Shown: piece by piece, positions 1-7,720 of the stretch
How the letters are laid out: each line of letters opens with the position of its first letter
Numbering within the stretch: the stretch's first letter is position 1
Assembly (NCBI GenBank): GCA_025463305.1
Contig: JAOBWK010000105.1
Span: forward strand, 62,001 to 126,000
Length of the DNA stretch: 64,000 nucleotides
Reading direction: 5' to 3'
From: Ilumatobacteraceae bacterium
GTDB lineage: Bacteria; Actinomycetota; Acidimicrobiia; Acidimicrobiales; Ilumatobacteraceae
The notes under the pieces: model-generated
Seen by the model: the letters and a program-made list of their open reading frames with translations, nothing else
What the model was told of the DNA's origin: nothing
Databases searched by the model: none
Made by a program: the position numbers and the translations under genes

Positions 1-980
1 CAGCGCAGTGCTGCGCCGCCCGTCTCGTGGTTGTTGGCGATGAGGTAGGAGCCGCTGCGCAGGCCCGGCACCGAGGCCATCTGGTGGGTGATGTCGGTCT
101 TCTTGAACGGCACCGGCGCGGACACCCACGCCGTCGTCGAGATCGCGATGTGGCCGGCGAAGTCGGTCGCCGCGCCGGCGCCCATCGCCGCCGTGTGCAG
201 GTCCGGTGCGCCGCAGACGACGGGTGTGCCGACCGGGAGGGCATCGTGGCGACCGATCTCGGCCGCGACGTCGTCGGTGAGCCCGCCGAGCTGCGACCCC
301 GTCGGCACGAGCGGTGGCAGCTTCGCCGCGGAGCGGCGGGCGAGGCGCACGAGCGTGTCGTTGTACGCGACCACCGCGCCGACGCGGTTGTCGGTGAGCC
401 ACGACGCCACCATCGACGCCGGCGTCGCCGCCGTGCGTCCGGTGAGCCGCAGGCCGATGTAGTCGACGGGCTCCATCAACGAGGTCGCCGCGGCGTGCAC
501 TGCAGGGCGGGCGTTGGCGAGGAACTGCTCGTGTCCGGTGGGATCGGCTCCGTTCGGGTTGGGGGCGCCGCCGGCGAGGCGCAGCCACCGGGCGATCTTG
601 TGCGGTGCGTAGCCGGACACGGCGATGGGTCCGCCGGCGAGCCGCTTCGACCATCGCCCGCCTCGATGGTCGGACCACAGCAGGCATGGCCCGACCGCGC
701 GGCCATCCGCGCCGACGGGGATGGTGGAGCCCCACTGGCCGGTGATGCCGACACCGGCGCACGGCGTGCCCGCATCCGCGACCACCTCGCGGACCGCTTC
801 GACCAGGCCGCTCCACCAGGCTTCGGTGTCCTGCTCGGCGCCACCGTCGGCGGTGTATGTCGTGTCGACCGAGCGGAACGCCGCCGCCTGGACGACCCCG
901 TCGGCGGTCACTCGAGCGACCTTGGTGCCGCCGGTGCCGAGGTCGATCGCGAGGTACCAGCGATCAGCGTCCGAACTCAT
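1..980 (-). CDS. FGGY-family carbohydrate kinase (C-terminus off the window)
   Basis: Partial gene; about 326 N-terminal residues are present and the 3' end runs off the left edge. The translation begins MSSDADRWYLAIDLGTGGTK, the ATP-phosphate loop of FGGY kinases (xylulokinase, glycerol kinase and relatives). It continues with GITGQWGS and a later GAPDLHTAAMGAGA segment typical of the second domain. Such enzymes phosphorylate a sugar or polyol in the cytoplasm; the substrate cannot be read here. ATG at 980 is chosen because the phosphate motif follows about 12 residues later. It diverges from the PLP enzyme at 1008 with only 27 bases between starts, and those bases contain a palindrome. The family is secure, the substrate unknown. 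Confidence 0.85.
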   Translation of the reverse strand, partial: MSSDADRWYLAIDLGTGGTKVARVTADGVVQAAAFRSVDTTYTADGGAEQDTEAWWSGLVEAVREVVADAGTPCAGVGITGQWGSTIPVGADGRAVGPCLLWSDHRGGRWSKRLAGGPIAVSGYAPHKIARWLRLAGGAPNPNGADPTGHEQFLANARPAVHAAATSLMEPVDYIGLRLTGRTAATPASMVASWLTDNRVGAVVAYNDTLVRLARRSAAKLPPLVPTGSQLGGLTDDVAAEIGRHDALPVGTPVVCGAPDLHTAAMGAGAATDFAGHIAISTTAWVSAPVPFKKTDITHQMASVPGLRSGSYLIANNHETGGAALR

Positions 981-983
981 GCC

Positions 984-996
984 TGGCATCATGCCA
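984..996. promoter_or_regulatory. Perfect 13-bp palindrome between divergent starts
   Basis: TGGCAT-C-ATGCCA occupies half of the 27-base gap between the kinase start (980, minus) and the PLP-lyase start (1008, plus). On the minus strand it contains CATGAT seven bases before the kinase ATG, a possible -10. It may be an operator for a regulator not in this window. Symmetry and position are seen; function is inferred. Confidence 0.4.
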
Positions 997-1007
997 AGCT
1001 CGTCCCC

Positions 1008-2402
1008 ATGAGCAGCTATCCCTACGCGAAGCGGTACCCGGTCGTGCGCGCCCTCCCCGAGCACGGTCGCGACCGTGGCGAGATCCTCGACGAGCTCCGC
1101 GAAATGGCCACCGCCGAGGACTCGTTCTGGCAGACCGGCAAGGCCAGTGGCTCGTTCTACTGCGGCGACATGGACCACTACGCGTTCATGTCCAAGGCCT
1201 TCGCGCTCTACGGGCACATGAACGCATTGCAGCGCGATGTCTGCCCGAGCGCGACCCGCTTCGAGGGCGAGATCATCGCGATGGGCCTCGACCTGTTCCA
1301 CGGCGACGTCGCGGCGGCGGAGGGTGGCGATCCCGTCGGCATGATCACGAGCGGCGGCAGCGGCAGCATCCTCCACGCCGTCATGTCGTACCGCGAGCAC
1401 GCCGCGCAGACCCGCGGCATCCACCAGCCCAACTTCGTCAAGCCCGAGACCGGGCACCCGGCGTTCGACAAGGCGTGCCACCTGTTGGGCATCGAGCTGC
1501 GCGTCGCACCCGTCGATCCGCTCACGGCACAGGTCGACGTCGATGCAGTGGCGGGGCTGATCGACGACAACACGATCGCGATGATGGGCTCGGCGTCGAA
1601 CTACGGCTACGGCACGATCGACGACATCGCCGCGCTCGGCCAGCTCGCGTTGTCGCGTGGCATCGGGCTGCACGTCGATGGCTGCCTCGGCGGGTTCATC
1701 CTCCCGTTCGGCGAGCAGCTCGGCCACGCGATCCCGGCGTTCGACTTCCGCGTCCCGGGCGTCACGACGATCTCGGCCGACACCCACAAGTACGGCTACG
1801 GGCTGAAGGGCACGTCGCTGCTGATGTTCCGCGAGCGGGCCGTGCGCAACAGCCAGTACTTCTTCCAGACCGCGTGGACCGGCGGCAAGTACTGCTCGCC
1901 GGGCATCGACGGGTCACGCTCGAGCGGCCTGCTCGCGGCGACGTGGGCGGGCATGGTGGCCACGGGTCGCGAGGGCTACCTCGGCTACGCCCGCGAGATC
2001 TTCGACACCTCGTACGCGATGCAGGCCGCCGTGCGCAGCCATCCCGAGCTGCGCCTGATCGGTGAGCCGAGCTTCCTGTTCGCGTTCACCTCGGACGAGT
2101 TCGACATCTACCACGTCAACGATTCGCTGCGCTCGAACGGCTGGCGGATGAACGGGCTGCAGTACCCGAACGCGATCCACATGGCGGTCACCCGACCGCA
2201 GACGCAGGAGGGCGTCGTCGCGGCATGGACCGCCGACCTCGCCGCAGCGGTGGAGTACGCGATCGCCAACCGCGACAACGCGCCGAAGAGCGGCGCGATC
2301 TACGGCGGCGTGTCCGGCGGCTGGACCGAGGCCGCCGACGAGTTCATCCGCGCGGTGATGAGCGACATGATGGATCAGCATCAGGCCCTGCCGCCCACCT
2401 GA
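1008..2402 (+). CDS. PLP-dependent lyase/decarboxylase of the sphingosine-1-phosphate lyase type
   Basis: 464 residues, fold type I PLP enzyme. The PLP lysine is probably K261 in SADTHKYGYGLKG, the classical motif of sphingosine-1-phosphate lyase and group II decarboxylases. An upstream HVDGCLGGF supplies the aspartate (about D224) that contacts the pyridine nitrogen, and TSGGSGS near 115-120 binds the phosphate. No membrane segment is visible, so it is soluble, unlike eukaryotic S1P lyases. Bacterial members cleave long-chain-base or other amino-phospho-alcohol substrates to an aldehyde and phosphoethanolamine, or decarboxylate amino acids; I cannot choose. ATG 1008 is the first start that gives a protein of normal length. 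The divergent FGGY kinase could make a phosphorylated substrate, but that is speculation. Confidence 0.8.
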   Translation: MSSYPYAKRYPVVRALPEHGRDRGEILDELREMATAEDSFWQTGKASGSFYCGDMDHYAFMSKAFALYGHMNALQRDVCPSATRFEGEIIAMGLDLFHGDVAAAEGGDPVGMITSGGSGSILHAVMSYREHAAQTRGIHQPNFVKPETGHPAFDKACHLLGIELRVAPVDPLTAQVDVDAVAGLIDDNTIAMMGSASNYGYGTIDDIAALGQLALSRGIGLHVDGCLGGFILPFGEQLGHAIPAFDFRVPGVTTISADTHKYGYGLKGTSLLMFRERAVRNSQYFFQTAWTGGKYCSPGIDGSRSSGLLAATWAGMVATGREGYLGYAREIFDTSYAMQAAVRSHPELRLIGEPSFLFAFTSDEFDIYHVNDSLRSNGWRMNGLQYPNAIHMAVTRPQTQEGVVAAWTADLAAAVEYAIANRDNAPKSGAIYGGVSGGWTEAADEFIRAVMSDMMDQHQALPPT

Positions 2403-3575
2403 TCAGTTCTCCGCAGGCGTTTGCCCCCCAGAGCGCACATTCGACAGGTCGGAACCACGGGTCGGGCGGATCATCCAGAGGCCGATGAGGCCGAACACCG
2501 GGAGGACGAGGGTGGCCCAGCCGAGGCCGACGAGGTCGGAGAACGCGCCGAGCAGCAGTGGGCCGAACGTGACGCCGACGCCCGACGCCAGCGCTCCGGC
2601 TCGGCCGAGCGCCTCGGTGTCGTGGTGCAGCTCGAACAGACGGGAGAGGGCGAGCGGGTAGACGGTCGAGAGCGTCAGGCCGAGGAGCGACAGCCCAACG
2701 ACCCGGCCGACGAGCCCCGGCCCGAGCACGAACGGCACGAGCGACACCATCACACCGACGAACGAGCCGGTGAGGACGCGTGCACCACCGAACCGGCGCA
2801 GCAGGTTGGCCAGGCTCATCCGCCCGATCGCCATGCCGAGGAAGAAACCGACGGTGAGGATCGCGCCGGCGCCCTTCGATGCGCCGCCGCGTTGCACGAG
2901 GATGGACGCGGCCCAGATGCCGGTGCCGATCTCGATCAGCACGCCGCACGCCATCGCCGTCCAGCGGCGGGCGAACTGCGGCAGCCGGAACAGCTGCATC
3001 AGCGCGATCGGCTCGGCGTGCGTCGACAACGGCACCGTCGATCGACCTGCCGTACCGATGATGCCGGCGCCGATCAGCACGAGCGGCACGACGAACACCG
3101 CCCGCCACGTGACGCCGACGGCAACGGCGATGCCGACCGCGACGGGCAGCGTCATCGACGACAGCATCGGGAAGGTGTTCAGGACGGCGAGGGCCTGCGT
3201 CGACGAGTCGCGCTGGTGGGCGTAGATCACGGCGGGGACGACGATGACGAGGCACGCCGAACCGGCGCCGGCGAGTGCGGCGCCTGCGAGGGTGACCGCG
3301 GACGAGCGGCCGAGGCCGAACAGGATCCCGCCGCCGAACATGCCGGCGACGCTGCAGACGAGGAGCGCTCGGTTCGACGATGCGGCCAGCGCGCGCCGGC
3401 CGATCGTGGCCAGCAAGAGGAGGCAGATCCCGAACAGTGAGCCGTGCAGCGACGCGATGGACGCCGACATGTGCACCTCGTCGCGCAGCTCGGGCAGCAC
3501 CGCGCCATACCCCATGCTCCACGCGAGCAGTGCGTAGGAGAGGCCGATCCCGAGAGTCAGTCGGTCCCAACGCAC
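2403..3575 (-). CDS. MFS transporter
   Basis: 390-residue, roughly 12-helix Major Facilitator Superfamily protein. It has a glycine-rich helix-2 (ASLHGSLFGICLLLLATIGRRAL) and a related segment in the second half (GFFLGMAIGRMSLANLLRRFGG), the two halves of the MFS fold. The substrate is unknown. The frame stays open upstream to about 3755, but the extra residues are polar, low-complexity and not MFS-like. GTG 3575 sits seven bases after TATCGT (3583-3588) and starts just before helix 1 (VRWDRLTLGIGLSYALLAW), so I take it as the start. Its stop abuts the stop of the PLP lyase; the two genes converge without a gap. Confidence 0.8.
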   Translation of the reverse strand: MRWDRLTLGIGLSYALLAWSMGYGAVLPELRDEVHMSASIASLHGSLFGICLLLLATIGRRALAASSNRALLVCSVAGMFGGGILFGLGRSSAVTLAGAALAGAGSACLVIVVPAVIYAHQRDSSTQALAVLNTFPMLSSMTLPVAVGIAVAVGVTWRAVFVVPLVLIGAGIIGTAGRSTVPLSTHAEPIALMQLFRLPQFARRWTAMACGVLIEIGTGIWAASILVQRGGASKGAGAILTVGFFLGMAIGRMSLANLLRRFGGARVLTGSFVGVMVSLVPFVLGPGLVGRVVGLSLLGLTLSTVYPLALSRLFELHHDTEALGRAGALASGVGVTFGPLLLGAFSDLVGLGWATLVLPVFGLIGLWMIRPTRGSDLSNVRSGGQTPAEN

Positions 3576-3582
3576 TGCAGCG

Positions 3583-3588
3583 ACGATA
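3583..3588 (-). promoter_or_regulatory. Putative -10 of the MFS gene, leaderless type
   Basis: TATCGT (TAnnnT) ends seven bases before GTG 3575. The transcript would begin at or next to the start codon. This supports the short MFS start over the longer open frame. Confidence 0.45.
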
Positions 3589-3760
3589 CCGGCGGCGGGT
3601 GTCGCGTTCGGTTGTGACTTTCTCCCGCTAGGGTCGGCCCCTGCATCGTCGCTATCCCCAGTGACGTGCGGTCGAGTGCAGCGCCCCCGAGGCGCACGAT
3701 TTCGTTCCAACGAGCGGACAGCCATTGCATCAACGGCCACCGAATTGGAAGGCAATCCAC

Positions 3761-5287
3761 ATGACCACCACCACCCCGTCCTCCGGCGCGTCGCGTCGCA
3801 ACCCCCGTCGTCGCCGCGGCCAGCCCACCGGCGTGCCCTCGAGCGGCAGCTCGATGAATGGCAACCGGCCGTCCACGCCGGGCGCTCGCCCGATCGACAT
3901 CGAAGCTGCCGACCTGGTGCCGTCCACGGCTCCGGTCGCGCCCGCCGCGGACTTCACCGAGCTCGACGTGCCGGCGCCCATCGTCGCCTCGCTGACCCGT
4001 GGCGGCATCCTCGTGCCGTTCCCGATCCAGACCGCCACCCTGCCCGACTCGCTCGCGGGTCGCGACGTGCTCGGCCGTGGCAAGACCGGCAGCGGCAAGA
4101 CGATTGCATTTGCAATCCCCACCGTGGTCCGCCTCGCCCAGTCCGGCGCCAAGCGCGAGACCAAGAAGCCCCGTGCGCTCATCCTGGTCCCCACCCGCGA
4201 GCTCGCCAACCAGGTCGCCGAGACGCTCATGCCGATCGCTGCGGCGATGAACCAGAAGGTCGCCGTCGTGTTCGGCGGCGTCGGCCAGGGCCCGCAGGTC
4301 ACCGCGCTCCGCCTCGGCGTCGACATCCTCGTCGCCTGCCCCGGCCGGCTCGAGGACCTCATCGCCCAGCGCCACTGCCGCCTCGACCTGGTCGAGGTGA
4401 CCGTGCTCGACGAGGCCGATCACATGGCCGACCTCGGCTTCCTGCCCGCCGTCAAGCGCCTGCTCGATCAGACGCCGGCCAACGCCCAGCGCCTGCTGTT
4501 CTCGGCCACGCTCGACAACGGCATCGACGTGCTCGTCAAGCGCTACCTCACGAACCCGGTGGTCCACTCGGTCGATCCCGCGATCTCGCCGGTCTCGACG
4601 ATGACGCATCACGTGTTCGCCGTCTCCGCCGCCGACAAGCCGACGGTCATCAAGGAGCTCGCCCAGGGCGTCGACCGCGCGCTGCTGTTCACCCGCACCA
4701 AGCACGGAGCGAAGAAGCTCGCCAAGCAGCTGTCGATGGCCGGCATCCCCGCCGTCGAGATGCACGGCAACCTCAGCCAGAACGCCCGCGAGCGCAACCT
4801 CGAGTCGTTCTCCGAGGGCACCACCCGCGTGCTCGTGGCCACCGACATCGCGGCCCGCGGCATCCACGTCGACGACATCGCGCTGGTCATCCACGTCGAT
4901 CCGCCGGCCGAGCACAAGGCGTACCTGCACCGCTCCGGCCGCACCGCCCGCGCCGGCGCCGAGGGCATCGTCGTCACGCTGATGACGCCGGATCAGGTCG
5001 GCGACGTCAAGTCGCTGACCCGCGCTGCGAAGATCGAGCCCACCATCACCCGCGTCGGTCCGGGCCACGGGATGCTCGCCCACCTCGTCGGACCGGCCGC
5101 TCCGCTCGTGCGTTACACGGCGCCCGTCGAGACGCCCCAGGGCGTCAGCCGTGGTGGCGGTCGCAGCACCGGCTCGGGTCGCGGTGCCGGCTCGGGTCGC
5201 GGTGTCGGCCCGGCCAGCAGTGGTCGTCCGGGTGGCGCCGCCCGCCAGTCGACCGGTCGCCGCAGCTCGGGCAACCGCAGCCGCTGA
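3761..5287 (+). CDS. DEAD-box ATP-dependent RNA helicase
   Basis: 508 residues with all core helicase motifs: Q motif FPIQ (about 87-90), Walker A GKTGSGKT (107-114), PTREL, DEAD (217-220), SAT (248-250), TDIAARGI (361-368) and HRSGRTAR (390-397). It unwinds RNA duplexes, probably in ribosome assembly or mRNA decay. N-terminal (1-60) and C-terminal (about 455-508) extensions are low-complexity Arg/Gly/Ser, likely RNA-binding tails. A start at 3725 is possible, but GGAAGG eight bases before ATG 3761 argues for the latter. The 185 bases upstream hold the divergent MFS promoter and an untranslated leader; such helicases are often cold-induced through the leader, but I see no clear cold-box. Confidence 0.93.
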   Translation: MTTTTPSSGASRRNPRRRRGQPTGVPSSGSSMNGNRPSTPGARPIDIEAADLVPSTAPVAPAADFTELDVPAPIVASLTRGGILVPFPIQTATLPDSLAGRDVLGRGKTGSGKTIAFAIPTVVRLAQSGAKRETKKPRALILVPTRELANQVAETLMPIAAAMNQKVAVVFGGVGQGPQVTALRLGVDILVACPGRLEDLIAQRHCRLDLVEVTVLDEADHMADLGFLPAVKRLLDQTPANAQRLLFSATLDNGIDVLVKRYLTNPVVHSVDPAISPVSTMTHHVFAVSAADKPTVIKELAQGVDRALLFTRTKHGAKKLAKQLSMAGIPAVEMHGNLSQNARERNLESFSEGTTRVLVATDIAARGIHVDDIALVIHVDPPAEHKAYLHRSGRTARAGAEGIVVTLMTPDQVGDVKSLTRAAKIEPTITRVGPGHGMLAHLVGPAAPLVRYTAPVETPQGVSRGGGRSTGSGRGAGSGRGVGPASSGRPGGAARQSTGRRSSGNRSR

Positions 5288-5315
5288 CGTCGTCCGTGAG
5301 GCCGGGAGCCCGACC

Positions 5316-5321
5316 TAGAGT
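5316..5321 (+). promoter_or_regulatory. Putative -10 of the methyltransferase-dioxygenase-HD operon
   Basis: TAGAGT lies seven bases upstream of ATG 5329, with no Shine-Dalgarno between. It is read as a leaderless promoter for the three-gene operon 5329-7696. Confidence 0.45.
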
Positions 5322-5328
5322 CGGGCGC

Positions 5329-5988
5329 ATGGCCACACCGAAGACCCTGGGGCTCGAGGCCGAGCTCCACGCCTACCTCGTCGCCCACGGCACACCGCCC
5401 GATCCGGTCCTCGACCGGCTCGCCGCAGACACGCTCGCGATGGGACAGATCTCGCGGATGCAGATCGCCCCTGAGCAGGGCACGTTCCTCACCATGCTGG
5501 TGCGCCTCCTCGGCGCCCGGCTGGTGGTCGAGGTCGGCACGTTCACCGGCTACTCGTCGGTCTGCCTCGCCCGCGGGCTGCCCGATGGTGGGCGGCTGAT
5601 CTGCTGCGACGTCAGCACCGAGTACACCGACCGTGCCGTGCGGGCATGGGAGGAAGCGGGCCTGCGTGACCGCGTCGAGCTGCGCATCGCCCCCGGCGCC
5701 GACACCCTGCGTGCGATGCCGCACGATCCTCCGATCGACATGGCGTTCATCGACGCCGACAAGTCGTCGTACGCCACCTACTACGCCGAGATCCTCGAAC
5801 GCATGCGCCCCGGTGGGCTGATCGCGGTCGACAACGTGCTGTGGGGCGGCGCCATCATCGACGCCGCCGATACGAGCCGAGACACCGTCGCGCTGCGCGA
5901 GTTCAACGACATGGTCACGGCCGACGAGCGCGTCGACGTCGTCATGCTCCCGATCGCCGACGGCCTCACCCTGTGCAGGAAGCGATGA
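5329..5988 (+). CDS. Class I SAM-dependent O-methyltransferase (CCoAOMT-like)
   Basis: 219 residues, the usual size of the bacterial O-methyltransferase 3 family. The SAM loop VEVGTFTGYSS (67-77) is followed by CCDVS and by the metal-binding FIDADK (140-145), with DNVLWGG after it; these are the hallmarks of divalent-metal-dependent catechol/caffeoyl-CoA type methyltransferases. It is soluble and probably methylates a vicinal diol or hydroxyl of a small molecule. Its TGA overlaps the ATG of the dioxygenase (ATGA), so it is the first gene of a tightly coupled operon with the dioxygenase and HD oxygenase. The family is clear, the substrate unknown; a role with phosphonates is only suggested by position. 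Confidence 0.88.
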   Translation: MATPKTLGLEAELHAYLVAHGTPPDPVLDRLAADTLAMGQISRMQIAPEQGTFLTMLVRLLGARLVVEVGTFTGYSSVCLARGLPDGGRLICCDVSTEYTDRAVRAWEEAGLRDRVELRIAPGADTLRAMPHDPPIDMAFIDADKSSYATYYAEILERMRPGGLIAVDNVLWGGAIIDAADTSRDTVALREFNDMVTADERVDVVMLPIADGLTLCRKR

Positions 5989-7109
5989 GCGCGACCGCCC
6001 CCGCGACGATCCTCAGCGTCGACGGTCTCGAACTGCCCGCGCTGTGGCTGCGCGACGCGTGTGCCTGCGGGGAGTGCCGTCACGCCGGGTCGGGCCAACG
6101 GCTGCGCAGCGTGCTGTCGCTCGATCCGCACACCACCGTCGCCGCCACCGTGGTCGACGGCGACGACGTCGAGGTGGTGTTCGCACCCGACGGCCATGTC
6201 GCCCACTTCTCGCTCGGCTGGCTGTCGGCCAACGCACCGGGCCGCGCCGACGTCTTCGACGATCGCAGCGAGCGCGCCCGCCGTCCATGGGTGGCGGCGG
6301 ACCTTCCCGATGGCCCGCCGACGGCGGACTGGGTCGACGTCACCGTCCCCGGGCCGGCGAAGGCATCGGCGATGCGCGCCTTGATGGACCTCGGCCTGCT
6401 CCTCGTGCGCGAGGTCCCGGCCGAACCCGGGCAGGTGCTCGAGGTGGCGCGCACGTTCGGGTTCGTACGGGCCACCAACTACGGCGATCTGTTCGACGTG
6501 CGCGTCGAGCCGCAGCCGATCAACCTCGCCTACACCGGTCGGGCCATCGCACCGCACACCGACAACCCGTACCGCGAGCCGGTGCCGGGCATCCAGCTGC
6601 TGCACTGCTTGATGTCGTCGGCCAACGGTGGCGAGAACGTGCTCGTCGACGGGTTCAGCGCGGCGGCCGTGCTCCGCGCCGAGGATCCCGCCGCCTATGA
6701 GGTGCTCACGACGACGCGGCTGACGTTCGGGTTCGAGGACGCCGGCACGAGCCTGCGCGCGAGCGGCACCACGATCGAGCTCAACCCGGCCGGCGACGTG
6801 CGCGGCATCCGCTGGAACGATCGCTCGGTGCAGCCACCCCAGGTGTCGGTCGGGCAGGTCGCGGAGGTCTACCGGTCGATGCGGGTCTTCGCCGGGATCC
6901 TCACCCGGCCCGAGCTCGAGGTGCGGCTCACCCTCGCGCCGGGGGAGTGCATCGTCTTCGACAACACTCGCGTGCTGCACGCCCGCACCGGCTTCACCGA
7001 CGGCGCCGGTGCGCGGCACCTGCAGGGCTGCTATGCCGACCTCGACGGCCTCGCCTCGACGGTGGCCGTGCTCGCCAGGGCCGGGTGGGACCGGAACAGC
7101 GCGCCGTGA
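5985..7109 (+). CDS. Fe(II)/2-oxoglutarate dioxygenase, gamma-butyrobetaine hydroxylase/TmpA-like
   Basis: 374 residues. The N-terminal zinc domain has CACGEC (C26, C28, C31) plus a later His in DGHVAHF. The TauD-type core has HTD (H191, D193), the distal His in RVLHARTGF (H332) and an Arg near 344 for 2-oxoglutarate. This two-domain layout is that of gamma-butyrobetaine hydroxylase and of TmpA, which hydroxylates 2-trimethylaminoethylphosphonate. The segment around NLAYTGRAIAPHTDNPY resembles the family region that forms the aromatic trimethylammonium cage. Because the next gene, overlapping by GTGA, encodes a PhnZ/TmpB-type HD oxygenase, a TmpA-like job is more likely than carnitine synthesis. 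A second copy of this pair lies at 52.5-54.3 kb. Confidence 0.85.
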   Translation: MSATAPATILSVDGLELPALWLRDACACGECRHAGSGQRLRSVLSLDPHTTVAATVVDGDDVEVVFAPDGHVAHFSLGWLSANAPGRADVFDDRSERARRPWVAADLPDGPPTADWVDVTVPGPAKASAMRALMDLGLLLVREVPAEPGQVLEVARTFGFVRATNYGDLFDVRVEPQPINLAYTGRAIAPHTDNPYREPVPGIQLLHCLMSSANGGENVLVDGFSAAAVLRAEDPAAYEVLTTTRLTFGFEDAGTSLRASGTTIELNPAGDVRGIRWNDRSVQPPQVSVGQVAEVYRSMRVFAGILTRPELEVRLTLAPGECIVFDNTRVLHARTGFTDGAGARHLQGCYADLDGLASTVAVLARAGWDRNSAP

Positions 7110-7696
7110 GCGAGCTGAGCGACCACGACGTCGAGGCGGCGATCGCGGCGATCGAGGCGGTGTTCTCCTCGGCCGAGGGCATGGAGTACCTCGGCGAGGA
7201 CGTCACGATGATCCAGCACCAGCTGCAGGCCGGCGCGCTCGCCGCCGGGGCCGGGTTCGCCGACACGCTGGTCGTCGCCGCGCTGCTGCACGACGTGGGC
7301 CACATGGTGGGCCGCATCGTCGGCGAGCGCGACGCGGCCGACGCGCTCGCGGCCGACGCCGACGCGCACCACGACAGCAGTGGCGCACGGTGGCTGGCCC
7401 AGTGGTTCGCCCCTGCGGTGACCGAGCCGGTGCGGCTGCACGTCGCGGCCAAGCGCTACCTCGTCAGCACCGAGCCCACGTACGCCGCGCAGCTGTCGGC
7501 GGCGTCGGTGCACACGCTGCGCCTGCAGGGCGGGGCGATGAGCGCCGCCGAGGTGGCCGAGTTCGAGGCGCTCGAGCACAGCGGCGATGCGGTGCGGCTG
7601 CGCCGGCTCGACGAGCAGGCCAAGGACGCCGAGGCCGAGGCGCCCGGCCTCGAGGCCCACCGCGAACTGCTCCGGCGGGTGCTGCGCGGCGGCTGA
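7106..7696 (+). CDS. HD-domain diiron oxygenase of the PhnZ/TmpB type
   Basis: 196 residues from GTG 7106, which overlaps the dioxygenase stop. Residues 28-41 read YLGEDVTMIQHQLQ and 60-66 LLHDVGH. Y28, E31, H38, H62, D63, H66, H88, H112, K116, R166 and D169 line up with residues I recall for PhnZ (Y24, E27, H34, H58, D59, H62, H80, H104, K108, R158, D161). The offset is constant: +4 in the first half and +8 in the second. That covers the six iron ligands, the Tyr/Glu gate and phosphonate contacts. PhnZ and TmpB cleave the C-P bond of 1-hydroxy-phosphonates with O2, releasing phosphate. A nucleotide phosphohydrolase role is therefore unlikely. Assay is needed to fix the exact phosphonate. Confidence 0.82.
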   Translation: MSELSDHDVEAAIAAIEAVFSSAEGMEYLGEDVTMIQHQLQAGALAAGAGFADTLVVAALLHDVGHMVGRIVGERDAADALAADADAHHDSSGARWLAQWFAPAVTEPVRLHVAAKRYLVSTEPTYAAQLSAASVHTLRLQGGAMSAAEVAEFEALEHSGDAVRLRRLDEQAKDAEAEAPGLEAHRELLRRVLRGG

Positions 7697-7720
7697 GACG
7701 CGGCCGCAATCGGCGCGGGA

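Noticed and set aside
7106..7696. HD protein as a nucleotide phosphohydrolase
   Set aside because: The residue set, including a Tyr/Glu gate and extra iron ligands, fits the PhnZ/TmpB oxygenases better, and it is coupled to a TmpA-like dioxygenase.
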